A stretch of 64,000 nucleotides of DNA from the NCBI GenBank assembly GCA_032622095.1, contig CP136068.1, forward strand, positions 125,493,989-125,557,988, given 5' to 3'. Positions 11,340 to 22,560 of this stretch are shown here, piece by piece (the stretch's first letter is position 1; each line of letters opens with the position of its first letter). The stretch comes from Siphonodentalium dalli. Its lineage: Eukaryota > Mollusca > Scaphopoda > Gadilida > Siphonodentaliidae. Both the position numbers and the translations under genes were made by a program. Under the pieces are notes generated by a model. That model ran no database searches. It was not told the origin of the DNA and saw only the letters and a program-made list of their open reading frames with translations.

Positions 11340-13569
11340 TAGGGTCCCCCTTATTTTCAGATTTTGACTACTAGTGTTAAAATCTAGGGGTTTGGTACTT
11401 CGGTATGCTTGGACAATGAGTAGAGTTGATTCAAGGGTTGCCTGTGCATATAAGTTACGGCGTGTTGTCATCATAAAAAAATTGTATAAATTGAATATAT
11501 ATATCTATGTATATGTTGAAGCCATTTGCATTATGAAGAGGGTTGGCATGATGAGGTAACATAAGTGTGATAATATAAAGGGTATCAATATAAATGACAT
11601 TAGAATACATGTAATGCAATAATAATTATGTTGAACAATCAGTGGGTGAACGATACTTCGTTCAAGAGTTCATGGATGTGCTCGATTGGCGAGCGCTAAT
11701 GTCCACTTCCGACTCCTGGCTTGTGGACAAACTGTTTCATTATTGCGATAAGATGTGCGTTTGCAAAGCTTGTATTTTTGGAGGCATTCGGTTGTAATGA
11801 CTTGGAAATGGGGTTGGAAAATAATGATTAAAATTGTATGATAAAAATAAAATCGGGAGAACTGTTACATGATTAAAATGATTCGGTGGGACTCAATTGG
11901 TTTAAATATTGAGGGAGGGGTGTAGGCTCTGTTGTTAGACGTGCTTTGTATATACAAATATTGGGATTTGTGCGATTGCTTCAAACATGGGCTGCCATTT
12001 GCATTCATGTGATATTTATTTGTGGTTGAGATAGAAATAAATTTGTTTTCACATAATGTCGTATGATTTATACTGGAGTACGATATCAACTGGGTACTTG
12101 GGTTTGAAGTTTTACATCGCGCGCGTACGGTTAAAATATCGATTGATTCGGTCATCATTGATGCTTGGCATTGCTACATCACAATTAAAGTTATATACTG
12201 AGATATATGCGCTTGTCCCTTAATGTAGGCCATCATTTCAGCCTATGTTATTGTCATACCCCGCCATGTGACTATTGTATTTGTCGATGTAGCGTGGGGC
12301 GATTTTGACACTTGAGATTAAGATATTTTACAAGCGGTATATAATTGTGATTATTTGGATAACTTGAACCGGTAAAGCTATCTTTGGGAGTATAATGAAT
12401 CATGATATGTTTATATGAAGAGTAGTTACGCGTATGTGTTGAGATGCGTTTCCTGGCCTCTATACTTGTTCATTTGATCTATGTGGAATCAAAGTTGATC
12501 AGACTTTGACTGCACTTCTGTACGGGATCCATTTAATGATCCACTTTTTACCCGGCCAGATTAGCGATGATTTTGCGCATGAATCGTCGCTATTGCATTG
12601 GATTGAACACAGGGTGGTAAATACGCGTGATTAAGTGTATGATATCAAATTATGGGTTTACCGTTGGGGTGATTAACACGATTCATTATGACGTAATTGC
12701 TTATTCGGTGTCTGTGATAATTATTCCGAAGATGGGGCGTGAATAATTTAATTAGTCTCTGTGTCCGCCGTGACACATGCTATTATCTGAGTGCTAATGA
12801 GGCAAAACTGTCTGACAAATTATGAACTTGGCATCTAAACTTGTATGAGTGGAAATGCTTCATGTTTCTTGCTTTGATTTAGCATTTAAATTAATGCATG
12901 CGATTTGCCTGAAATTTGAAGAGGCCGAAGTTATTCGCGTCTCCCGAATTGTTGATTGAGGCGATAATAAAGCGTGTTGGCCGCCAGGTTATAACTTGCT
13001 GGAGATGAAATATTGCCTTGCTGTGAGGGGGGCCATGTGCGTGATATATACCGGTACATGGTTCGGCGTTAGATGTCTGTTTTATTGGCCAACCCACTTT
13101 GTATAGTTCAGATCGGTTTCTTTGATTAATTAAGCCTCGATTTTGTGCATCTGGGCGGGTTGGTGAAAAGAAATATGTCACCACTTGGTGCGTGTGTGAT
13201 TGCCATATCGTGTTACATGCACTGCACATGGTCTGGCAGTCCTGGTTTTGCGCGATGACAATTCTCTCTTTGTATTGTGTCTTTTTACGACAGGGTGCTA
13301 TTTATTTATGATAGGTCGAGATAGTCCAATAATATTCCTTGCATTTCGCGCGGTATAGATCTGGTCGTCTTTGTTAGAACTTGGTAATTTTTACTTTGTC
13401 AGTTTGTTTCCTGGAGTTAAGTTGTTGAGTTTTATTCAGTTAAAGTTTATACATGTGTGAACTGTTTTCGTTTCGTGCTTTTGGATATAGAGTTGAGTTT
13501 ATGAGGTTAGTTGATTTTATGATTATGTATGTTATCTAAGTATGGTAGTTGTGTAAATATTTAATTTTC
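11340..13569 (-). other. Element 3' region without recognised coding
   Basis: About 2.2 kb lies between the integrase stop and the 3' LTR. This is where some gypsy-type elements carry an additional gene. Minus-strand open frames of 97-112 codons (11865-12158, 12891-13229) have no motif I recognise, and no signal peptide or membrane segment is evident. Either it is a long noncoding 3' region or a gene decayed beyond recognition. Confidence 0.5.
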
Positions 13570-14560
13570 CTATATCGACATGCTCTGTTCGTCTGTGCTA
13601 TTTTTGTCGGTTTGAGTGGTTATATCGAAAGGATCATAATTTTCGGTTGACATGTTATATGTATCGCAACTGGACTTGCTTTTACGCTTGTTTTGTTGTA
13701 CTAATTGTTGGGTTGACATGTCATACGGATTGTATGGCTCGGTTGATGAACTAGCATTGTACATTCTTGCTTCATCGTTTTGAGTTAGCATTTCATAAGG
13801 GTTATATGGTTCGGTTGATGAAAATGATTGTTTTTCATGTTCGCGTTTTGATGCTACTAACTTATGTGCCATCTCTGGTAGGGGCACTGGTTCATTTGAA
13901 TCCGATCCGTCCCGGATGACGCGGTTTTGTCGTATTAACTGTGTTAAGGGGGCTGTCTCATGGTTCTCATTTTCGGTGTCCGAATTGTTACTATTACTCG
14001 ATATATCAGCATCTGTGCTTTGTGTTGATGAATTATGTGGGAATACAAATCTGCTTTTCCGAACTTTCTGGTTCTCTTGTAATTGTGGTGTATGCCATTT
14101 AGTCGTCGCTAATTTTAAATGTTTGGCATGACTTTTAGATAAACTGCCTGTAATTTGATTACGAATCACATATGAAACTGGTCCTGTTTGTTTAATTATT
14201 ACCCAAAATGGATCATATTTCATACCTAGTTTATGGGTTTGTCTGTGATTCTTAACATAGACCTGGGAACCTATGGGAAATTCCGGTATTTTACCTTTAC
14301 TGTTTTCGTTTCGTTTCGTCTTGACTTGTTTCATATTTTGTTTAACTAATTGAAATGCGAAGTGCTGCTTCTCTAGTAACTGTTGAATGAGGCATTCACC
14401 CGTGTATTTCTGTCGTGGTGTCAGTATCTTGTCAATATTTATTTGGGGGTGTCTGCAGAAAGTTAAAAAATATGGAGAAAATTGAGTCGTTGCTGAGACA
14501 TGAAAATTCATGGCTTCTGATGCGAAATTGAGATATGAGGGTATTCTGTGTGTCTTGTGC
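13570..14560 (-). CDS. Integrase C-terminal fragment with GPY/F module
   Basis: Residue numbers count from the methionine at 14511. Homology clearly extends upstream of it (RIPSYLNFASEA), so that methionine is not a true start. SATTQFSPYFLTFCRHP (residues 6-22) is the conserved end of the integrase core. FPIGSQVYVKN (78-88), KLGMKYDPFWVI and GPVSYVIRNQITG (110-122) form the GPY/F module used in target binding. The tail is low-complexity and contains three copies of STE-x-Y-N/D-P-Y/F-D/E-M/I-x-TQ (about residues 231-244, 256-268, 288-300). The catalytic DDE core is missing. The frame is open to the stop at 13570. Confidence 0.8.
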
Positions 14561-14716
14561 GCTCGGCATTTGAAATGACGGATTTGGTATATTTTTGTCT
14601 TGCATGTTTGAATTACTGGCCGCGTGTAGGTGGCATTCTCGTTCCATATTGAAAGTTCGATTAAATAAACTATCTTGATTAGAATATTCTACTGATTCGG
14701 GTGGCGGTGGTTCCAT
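14561..14716 (-). CDS. Probable start of the element's first ORF (gag-like), truncated
   Basis: The methionine at 14716 follows a leader of about 620 bp and begins MEPPPPESVEYSNQ. The frame stays open for 94 codons, but the integrase homology starts in another frame within it. The first 50 or so codons are therefore probably the N-terminus of gag, joined to the integrase tail by a deletion. No nucleocapsid zinc knuckle is present. The assignment rests on position only. Confidence 0.4.
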
Positions 14717-15012
14717 GACAGTTAATTAAATCTGTTTTGTTTGAAAATTGTTTGGGGACAAGGGCCATACCACGCGAAAATTTTAGGGTGGAATTGGGTG
14801 TTAATAATCAAGCCTCTAACAAGGTGTGAAAACGCACATCTGGCAGAAAAGAAAAAGTTTGACTCACCGAATCCAATGAATAACTGACTGTCACAACTGT
14901 CGAGTGCAAATTGTCTATTTTGTTCTTGTCTTTGGATTATGCTGGAAATGTTTATATCGTCTGGCGTCTTTCTTCTTTTTCTTCTTCTTTTTCTTCTGTC
15001 TCTTCTGGTCTT

Positions 15013-15277
15013 CAATAAGCAATTTATAAAGTTTCTCTTTGGTTTGGCTGCGATCTTCTGTATCAATTTATAAAGTTTATCTTTGTTTTGTCTGCGATCT
15101 TCTATAGCAATTTATAAAGTTTCTCTTTGTTTTGGCTGCGATCTTCTTTAGCAATTTATAAAGTTTTCTTGTCTTGGCTGCGATCTTCTTTAGCAATTTA
15201 TAAAGTTTTTCTTTGTTTTGGCTGCAATCTTCTGTAGTAATTTATACATGCTTCTCTTCTTTGTTTGGCTGTGATCG
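15013..15277. repeat. Leader tandem repeat, about 45-bp unit, 5-6 copies
   Basis: Units contain GCAATTTATAAAGTTT, CTTTGTTTTGGCTGCGATC and TTCTTTAG. They lie in the transcribed leader of the LTR element, just inside its 5' LTR. Copies differ by a few bases, so the array probably expanded before or around the time of insertion. Confidence 0.85.
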
Positions 15278-15336
15278 TTAGGACTTCGTTGTGTCGTAGT
15301 GAGAAGCAGAACTGCTTAACGGTACCATTTCATCTA

Positions 15337-15826
15337 TGTGGAAGAATGAAGTCAGTTCTTGTTATCATTTATTCACATCTAATATCAATGTATAGTCAAC
15401 AGCTTGTGATGGTAAATGATACATAATTGTGAATCAATCATAGATGTCATAGAACGACCGAAAGCGTCGCTTATTAATTAGCGACCTGATGTTGATGCCT
15501 GCCAATTAGTCTGAAGAGCCGAAACTAATTGAAGAGTAGATTAATGTCTGGTTTATATATCGCTAATGACTGGTAGCCGTCATTAGTGCATCTCTTTGTC
15601 TGTACTGACCCATGGGTGAACTGGGAATTATTACCTAAGACTCCTTCCTTTGTGGTTAGACTTGCATAACTCATAGGTCGCGGCCTCTCCGAGTATGACC
15701 TTGGCAATTTGGTTGGGGCCACTATAGTTCGATTATATTATGTCTCCCCCCATAGGTAAGATGGATATGTTTAGTGTGTACTATCACGTCACTTGAATAA
15801 GAAGGGGTAGGGGTGATTACTCTACA
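15337..15826 (-). repeat. LTR (5' LTR in element orientation)
   Basis: 490 bp, TG...CA ends, followed by the AAAG target duplication. On the element strand the sequence after the LTR reads TAGATGAAATGGTACCGTTA. The TGG nine bases in could start a tRNA primer-binding site, but I cannot match it to a specific tRNA. Confidence 0.9.
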
Positions 15827-15830
15827 AAAG

Positions 15831-16824
15831 AATCTAAAACCAGAAGAAATAGAGCCCGATCCAGATGAATCTTTGTGTTAATTTTCTTATATTGAGCAGT
15901 GTGTAGCCCATACAATATCTTTACCAACGTATTCAACACGTATACAATACGGAAAACGTCGACGTCAAGAGTCACAAAATTACGTCAACTTTATCTTTTG
16001 AACAAGAACTACAAACTTTATTAATAAAGTCGCCTATCAGTTTTATAAAAATGGCTATAAATTACGACAGAAACGAATCAATAAACGCTAAATCTCGATG
16101 TTGAATAGTTCTAGTGGGTGTGTAATAAAACACAACCACACATTATGTTTGCGTGGTGAGAAACTTAAATTATGCTGCAAGTTACAGCTCGCGAATCATC
16201 ATTGTAACGTTGTAACATTCCGCGTAACAAACTCGTGCGTTAATTTTCACGTCATGCACACATATGTGTGGTTCTGTCTATTTTATATGAATGAATAATC
16301 ATTCCAGAGTGTATTTATAAAATAATATATGCCAGAAGTTGCATATTGTTGGCTTTAAAGTGCTAAATTGGAGCTTGGTCAATATTTACCACGTGCCAAT
16401 CAACAATGCCACTTGCCTATCATAACAAGTTTGTGCTTTGCCATGAGCCTATCTGCGGAGGCAATATGCCTGTCATAAATTTGTGATATGACACTCAGGA
16501 AATTCGATATTTTTCCACGAAAAATATGTCTTTTATTGTGGATTTTGGTTTCATTGTATCAATGGAATGTGCATCTAGTGACATGTGTACATGAAGCCTA
16601 CATATCGAGATTTCTACCATTTATATTAGGTAGTTTCTTTGATAAACGACAAAAACCGGTTGTAAAATTCGACAAATTAAGTAATAAAAAATATATCTAA
16701 AGGCACACGGCTATTAAAAATGGTGTTTGAATACACCAGTCATGGTCCTATCTAATGCCATAAGCGTTCTCGCCGGGTGGATTCCAAAATTTATGATTTT
16801 CCTCAAATTCTGAGAACACGTGTG
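15831..16824. other. Noncoding interior of the split element
   Basis: Open frames at 16098-16298 and 16488-16700 have no recognised motif. No transposase was identified. Confidence 0.35.
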
Positions 16825-17518
16825 AAAACCGCCACACAATATCACTACAGCAATATGCCTACCCACAGCCACCAGCATATAGGGTTATCGGGCGTGGTTA
16901 TTATCATAACTTTATCATGCCAATAAAACCTAGTTTTAATTGAGATCGAATTCTAAAAACTAAAACTGAGTTTATCACAAAACTGGGTTTAATTACGCTA
17001 AAACCAAGTGTAAGTCCCGTGAAACCTAGTTTTACTGCAGTAATACCAAGGTTTACTCCTGCTGAAACCTAGTTTAAACTAGAGTAAAACCAGGTCTAGA
17101 ATAAAAACCTAGTCTAAACCAGGGATGCCGATTCGGACCCTAGAGTTTATACGAAATTGAAGCCAGTGTAGTTTAGTATCAGACGTGCACTGGAATGGGG
17201 CACTGAAGCAAATATCCCACGTAATATATTTTACTCCCCTAGTTTGGATTCCCATTTCGAGCAAACGTCAGGTTTCTTGTTTATCGACACTAGACAGTTG
17301 TAAAAATCGCGCCCACCTTTCCCATTGCGTAATAATATGTAATTACTTAGGAGGATTGGTGCCATCAGGGGATGATTCGGTTGTTCAAGGGTTTTGGCAC
17401 TTTTTTTCTGCCTGTCGAAGAAGCGCATGTAAGGTGGTGAAATCTGTTCTGACATTAAAGGTCGATAAGAGGGAATGTCTAGTGTGAAATGTGCCATCGA
17501 GGATATATTGATGTATCA

Positions 17519-17539
17519 CCCCCCCCCCCCCCCCCCCCC
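17519..17539. repeat. Poly-C run
   Basis: An uninterrupted C-run of about 20 bases. Similar C/G runs occur at 8489, 25541, 30601, 30862 and 41792. Such tracts are prone to length errors in assemblies. Confidence 0.9.
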
Positions 17540-19111
17540 ACGATGCGGAGTAAAGGCACAATAAGGGAGCCCACATGTTTCAGATAGTAGAACATATTAC
17601 TGTGCTAGCTCTATCATTGGTTGTACATTTATCAGTGCACAGTACCACCCACCCCAAGACGAAGCAGCCTCATTCCGCTCATTCCGCTCATCGCGGCAAT
17701 CGCGGCGACTCGCCGCAATACACAGACATCTAATATAATAATAAATAAATTTAGGTTTTTTAAATATTTTTGTTTCAATGAAAATTTTTAAAAGATCAAA
17801 TTATATAGAGAAAACGTAGCCGCGCTTTATCGTTTAGAACTTTTATGAAAGGGTCTGAGAAACCATGAATAGGCTCGATCTCATTTTCTGCATACATAAA
17901 AATGTTCTATACATGTATACCAATATATCTTGCAGTCATTAGATTCAATACATGTATTTGTGGAAAAATAGAGCAAGTAATGTAATCTAAAGAAACAAAA
18001 CCAAAAATTTAATCAACTTTTGTTCTGAATATATTTGTTTTTAATCTAAAGTTTTAAAGATCAAAATGTGACAAAACGCACTGGCACTTTGGCTGAGGCA
18101 TGATTGTGTAAAATTGATATTGTCGGCGTGTGTTTATTAGCAGTCTCCTCGGTCGCCTTACTGGTTCAATTCACACTGAACACAGGGGTGCCCTATCTAC
18201 AATTAAAACATGGCTTTGACGTCACTACTTTGTTCGTCGAGTCCATGCAGTTTATAGGATAATGGATGGTTATTGTCGAGATCGTACATTATTTTACAAA
18301 CAAGGATCCAATAATTCAATAACGGACGCTCAGTATCCAATTTAATGAACGGTTATTTTACTGTGGGCGATTTAATTTGATATGACTTCCATGTATATTA
18401 TACCATAATGTATGCACGGAGCTATCTTTTGACAACGGGTTTCAAGTATAATATCGCTCTTATTGATTGCTAGAACATGACATACAGGGATATACCTATA
18501 TATATAGAGCCTCATCACTCGGGTTGATGTGAGCTGGGGGTATAACTTTCAATTCCAGGCATGTCGTTTCACGAATAGGCATTGAATTTTCAACTGTTAA
18601 AATTTCGTTTCCGGGTGGCATGTTGTAGCACCCCTCACGATAAAACCAAAACTAATATTGTAATGTAATCCTTCAATTTTCAGTATTACCCGCGATCTCA
18701 AAATATACAAGATCGCCAAATCTCCGATTGTTCATACCACAGTATTACCACTCGCACAAATCTGCCATTCAATGTATAATGCTCCGCCAAATTTGAAATA
18801 TGCCGCATAAATAATTGAATACAAATGCCGAAATGTAAGGGCAAAACTCTCAATGATATTCGTAAATCTATCGCAGAAGTAGTTCATTGTCGTGTTCATT
18901 CAACGGTCGGGAACGCAATGGGGTACTACCTATCCATTGAGTTGACAATGGGTTAAGATGTCACACCATTCGTGCAGCCAATGAGCGAGTGGATAAGGCC
19001 GAACACATGGTACAGCTCTGGTGTCTTGACCAAATTTTGAGTTAATCCATTCTGATAAGAGGTGACGCACCAAACAAATGGACTCGACCCTGTTTTAAGT
19101 CAGATAATAGC

Positions 19112-19198
19112 TCCAAACTGTACATTATTTCAGCGAATGGAACGATCTCGGCCCACGGCCTCGATCGATCCATTCCCTGAAATAGTGTACAGTTTTCA
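19112..19198. repeat. Hairpin, arms about 35 bp
   Basis: AACTGTACATTATTTCAG, then GAATGGA, pairs with TCCATTC and CTGAAATAGTGTACAGTT. The centre is GGCCCACGGCC. Arms carry a few mismatches. Confidence 0.7.
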
Positions 19199-20226
19199 CA
19201 GCCATTATCCTATACAGAAGCCGCCAAACAGTATGTTGATAACAACCATCGATCATATAACGAAATGGTGTATCAATAATGTAGACGACGAGTGAATATA
19301 TGCATGCATATGTCAGCCTTAGTAACATATTTTCGTTTTGTGTCGCTTGAAGGTGTGTTTTCATGTAGCGTACATCTTTGAATACTCCATGTTGTTTCTT
19401 TTTGTCATGTGCGCAAACGTTCCAATTGGGTCATCTCTGATAAATAAATATGGCGACCATGCTTTCATTTTCAAACAGGTGTAGACACACTGTAATAAAG
19501 AGCGTTCTCACATATGATCGTTCGTAACCTTTTTCAAAAGAGGTTGATTTTTCGGATTGTTCTGATACATGTGAGTTACCAGTGGTGAAACAAAAATGCA
19601 ATAGAAAATTCAATATCAAACAGTATATCGTTTTCCATCTGGCACTTTTCGGTCCAAACATGATATATTATACACCAGAAGCTAAACGAAAGTAAAATAG
19701 TCTTTGTGATATTGTATTTAATTTTCTTTTAATGTTTTTGTTTTACATTGAACTCATTGCTCAATTTAACAACTGTTTTTTTTTAAATCACAATTTTGAA
19801 GGAAAAAAACCCCGCAGTTATAACACCCGCACTGATTCCGCAGGGGTACCCCGATTCACCTCACCACATTTGGTTAAAATCGTCCAGTGCATGGACAGGG
19901 AGAACAATCAGACATACAGCTGTTCATATGGTTGCGGCGTTTCGTGGTGATTAGCTGCGATTCGCGGCGAAGATTTCTGGCGGACCGCGGCGAGAATTAT
20001 AAGCCAAACTTTGAATGCCTGCTAATCCCCGTCGCTTCAAATCGTGGCGGAAAAATGAATGTCGCCGATTCGCCGCGATCTCTCGCTTAACCCAACAAAC
20101 CGGCCAAAACCGGCCAAATAAAGCTTCAACAGCCTAAAATATATTCGGTCTGTCTCAATAGAACCATACAAATATGGATATCATTGGAACCGGCTCCTTG
20201 ACCACATTGTGATAGTTACAGTTATG

Positions 20227-20455
20227 CCCTGTGCCAATGCATTCTCTTATATATGCGAGTCGACCATAGGTCGCCTTGCATATATAAGAGAATGCATTGG
20301 CCTAAAAAACATCTTTTTTTAACACTTTTTACCATTTTTTCTTACATTCTTTAACAATTTTATAATTTTTAATGTGTTAAACCAATGCATTCTCTTATAT
20401 ATGCGAGGCGACCTATGGTCGACTCGCATATATAAGAGAATGCATTGGCACAGGG
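20227..20455. mobile_element. Double-hairpin MITE, family 1
   Basis: The element starts CCCTGTGCCAATGC and ends GCATTGGCACAGGG, so the whole is an inverted repeat. Each arm is also a near-perfect palindrome of about 70 bp (20232-20301 and 20382-20449), centred on GAGTCGACCATAGGTCGCC or its inverse. The spacer is A/T-rich. No transposase is present. No clear target duplication was seen for this copy. Confidence 0.85.
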
Positions 20456-20827
20456 GCGTTCTGTTGGGTAAAGGGTTAAAAAAAAGTCCGCCGCGACGAG
20501 CGAATTAGGCTGCTTCGTCTTGGGGGCACTGTATGTTAAAATGTATCTATTTCTTTAAACATATAATAGAGCATTCCATATTTCAGGATTATACTACAAT
20601 GACCCTGATAGGCTGGGCGATAGAAAATTGGACTAGAAATAAGCCATACTGATTTTTGTATTTATCACAATGTATAATAACACTTTTGACTAATGTTTTG
20701 AAGTGAGTTTTCTCATCTTCAGTTGCTAATATCGCATGTTTTCTTGTTTCTTCTCCAGACAAGTTGTTTTCGCCTTATGATTTTTTGATAAATATCTTCT
20801 AAATATGTTGTTTAATTCTACCCTCTG

Positions 20828-21003
20828 CAGTGGCCGCAGTGGAAGCCCCGACACGCGCAGCACTGTGGCAGATACTTTCTGATTCGTTGGAAGCCGTAGT
20901 TAGGACACCATGCCCAGAAGGTCTTCAATTGATAGCTGGTCGGCACGCAGTACCCGTAATTCCACCAGTTACTCCACCTGCACCTCCGTCTGAAATACGT
21001 GTA
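20828..21003 (+). CDS. Candidate coding exon, unknown product
   Basis: A strong acceptor (TCTACCCTCTGCAG, ending 20829) precedes a GC-richer open frame reading AAVEAPTRAALWQILSDSLE, then CPEGLQLIAG and VIPPVTPPAPPSEIR. A weak donor, CGT|GTAATA, lies at about 21003. A second possible donor is CAG|GTTTGA near 21040. Composition and proline content look more like real coding than the surroundings. I recognise no family. It could be a host exon or a mobile-element fragment. Confidence 0.35.
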
Positions 21004-21056
21004 ATAAATTCACATGTAACCTTTGGGATTTTAACAGGTTTGAAATCTCACTTATA

Positions 21057-21130
21057 AGTAAGTAAGTAATGCTTTATTCTCAGCCATTTTACATGGTACA
21101 CGAGAAAACGTATATACACTGCATGTATAT
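21057..21130 (-). repeat. 3' end of a LINE-like element
   Basis: On the minus strand the sequence ends GAGAATAAAGCATTAC followed by a TTAC-type microsatellite (about 4 units). AATAAA is present. That is how APE-type LINEs without poly-A tails usually end. A similar end (TGATTTTATTCTCAG, read on the plus strand) occurs near 57195, so both may belong to one family. Confidence 0.45.
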
Positions 21131-21956
21131 ACACATTATAACTGTCCAGTCGTTTGTTTCGAATATTGGAACCTACAGTAATTACAAGTACATAAACAAA
21201 ATACAATGGAAACAATAATTAGTTACGATCGAATATTGCATTATCATGTCCGAAATAAAAAAACATCACTCACTGTATTATAATTGTTGTAGTTAATCAG
21301 TGGCAACACAACATTTTACCAATTTGCATTGAATGTATATAAGCATTACTAGTACCGCAATCTGTTGCAACAATGTTTGAGTTGTGTCATCATTGCTACA
21401 CCTTAAAGATACCCTGTCCGATTTGTCACCATAAACCACATTCTGTGTGTGTTCTATACACGTACATATGTAGATCTGACCAATGAGCCAATTAATACGC
21501 GGTTTTGGTGGCCAGATATCGACTTTCGGAAGAGGAAGTTTTAATACGGTTTGAATTTTCGTCAGGCTAAAGAAATTAACAAAATCCAATTCTCTTCTAT
21601 TATGAAGAACGGCAATGCTGATGACGCAAAAAAAGCGTTATATCACAATACAAAGACCGTTCGAAATTGCGAGTTTTTTTATTGCTTTCGACGCATTACT
21701 TTAGGGATGATTGCCAGGATATTCGCAATGCCTTTGCCAATCGAATGCTATTGCATGGGTTCAAGTATTTTTCATTCTTCTTTTGCATGGTGATCTGAAC
21801 ATTGGTTCAAGGCATTTTGTCGAATTTGGTGTCAAGTCGGACATGATGTCTTTAAAGGCCCACTTAATTTTTCGAATCACCAGATCACATTATATACAAC
21901 ATATTCCATATGTGACCCGCCATATCAAATCCAGTCGTAAGTCGGGATTTTTTTTA

Positions 21957-22212
21957 CCTTGTGCCAATGCATTCTCTTATATATGCGAGTCGACCATAGG
22001 TCGCCTCGCATATATAAGAGAATGCATTGGACTAACAATATTTTATCATTTTTTTTAAATAAATGTTTCTTACAATTTTTAGGACATAAAATAAAAAAAC
22101 ATCCATTACCCTGCAGGGAGCCCCACACACATATAGAAGCATATATAATAGTGTCGTCTGCTCATGTTTGTCTGGGGCTCTGTATGGGTGAAATTATAAA
22201 ATATACCAATTG
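21957..22212. mobile_element. Double-hairpin MITE, family 1, right end lost
   Basis: The left palindrome (21962-22030) is intact. The interior, from about 22080 to 22200, matches the interior of the 48165-48526 copy in the same orientation (AACATCCATTA, GCAGGGAGCCCCACACA, TTGTCTGGGGCTCTGTATGG). The right palindrome is missing. A TA precedes the start. The left flank GTCGTAAGTCGGGATTTTT is the inverse of the right flank of the 48165 copy. Confidence 0.85.
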
Positions 22213-22339
22213 AAAGAGGAAGCTACAAAACATTGTGGGACTTTAAATGGTTTTGTATTTCATATATCAACGGATGTTTGAGGACGCCCAAATGCGAAGG
22301 GAACTGCTCCTACGAATGGAACCTCCCTACCAACATACA

Positions 22340-22560
22340 ATCCCAGCGTTTGCCCAACGTCGCCCAACGTCTCCCCGACGTCGTATTAATAGTAGAATGA
22401 ACCGCTGCTTCGACGTCTGTTCAACGTCGTGTGACCGACGGCCCGCCAACGACGACGACGGGGTCGGACGTCGAGCCAACGCGAACCAGCTGCAATGTTG
22501 GCCTAACATCGGATATCAAAGTTGGCCCAACGATCGAAATGCCACTGGACCAACGTTGGT
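22340..22560. repeat. Degenerate CCAACGTCG-type repeat
   Basis: The words CCCAACGTCG, CCGACGTCG, TTCGACGTC, GTTGGCC and CCAACGTTGG recur irregularly. This makes the stretch GC- and CpG-rich and explains the 109-codon open frame over it. I do not consider that frame a gene. Confidence 0.55.

Larger units (their letters stand above)
10851..15826 (-). mobile_element. Ty3/gypsy-type LTR retrotransposon, internally deleted
   Basis: Two direct LTRs of about 490 bp begin TGTGGAAGAATG and end ACTCTACA (TG...CA). The flanking 4-bp target duplication AAAG lies at 10847-10850 and 15827-15830. The integrase frame is on the minus strand, so the right LTR is the 5' LTR. The internal region is only about 4.0 kb. 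It keeps the leader, the start of a first ORF and the integrase tail with GPY/F module, but protease, reverse transcriptase, RNase H and most of integrase are absent. It therefore cannot move by itself. By eye the LTRs differ at about seven positions, so the insertion is recent. Confidence 0.9.
8948..17123. mobile_element. Inverted-repeat element split by an LTR retrotransposon
   Basis: A block at 9101-9175 and one at 16825-16900 are inverted complements. They share CGCCCGATAACCCTATA, GGTGGCTGTGGGTAGGCA and TATTGCTGTAGTGATATTG. Outside each lies a cluster of AAAACCTAGTTTTAC-like words: short on the left (8948-8992), about 11 units on the right (16925-17123). Subtracting the 5.0 kb LTR element leaves about 3.2 kb. 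The simplest reading is one DNA transposon with subterminal repeats that was later interrupted. The alternative is two independent copies of a short repeat that happen to face each other. No transposase is visible in the remaining sequence. Confidence 0.5.
17633..20531. mobile_element. Inverted-repeat DNA element, possibly hAT-like
   Basis: The left end (17633-17710) and right end (20490-20531) are inverted complements over CCCCAAGACGAAGCAGCCT, ATTCGCTC and TCGCGGCG. The extreme bases read CAGTG...CACTG, as in hAT elements. I could not find an 8-bp target duplication, so the class is uncertain. CpG-rich GCGGCG/CGCCGC words cluster near both ends (17690-17725, 19933-20085) and may be subterminal binding sites. 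The interior has no recognisable transposase. A hairpin at 19112-19198 and a double-hairpin MITE at 20227-20455 lie within. Confidence 0.55.

Noticed and set aside
13916-14131. Plus-strand frame opposite the integrase tail
   Set aside because: It is the antisense shadow of a coding region with clear integrase homology.
18140-18200. Possible tRNA B-box-like word GGTTCAATTC
   Set aside because: No matching A-box or cloverleaf could be folded around it.
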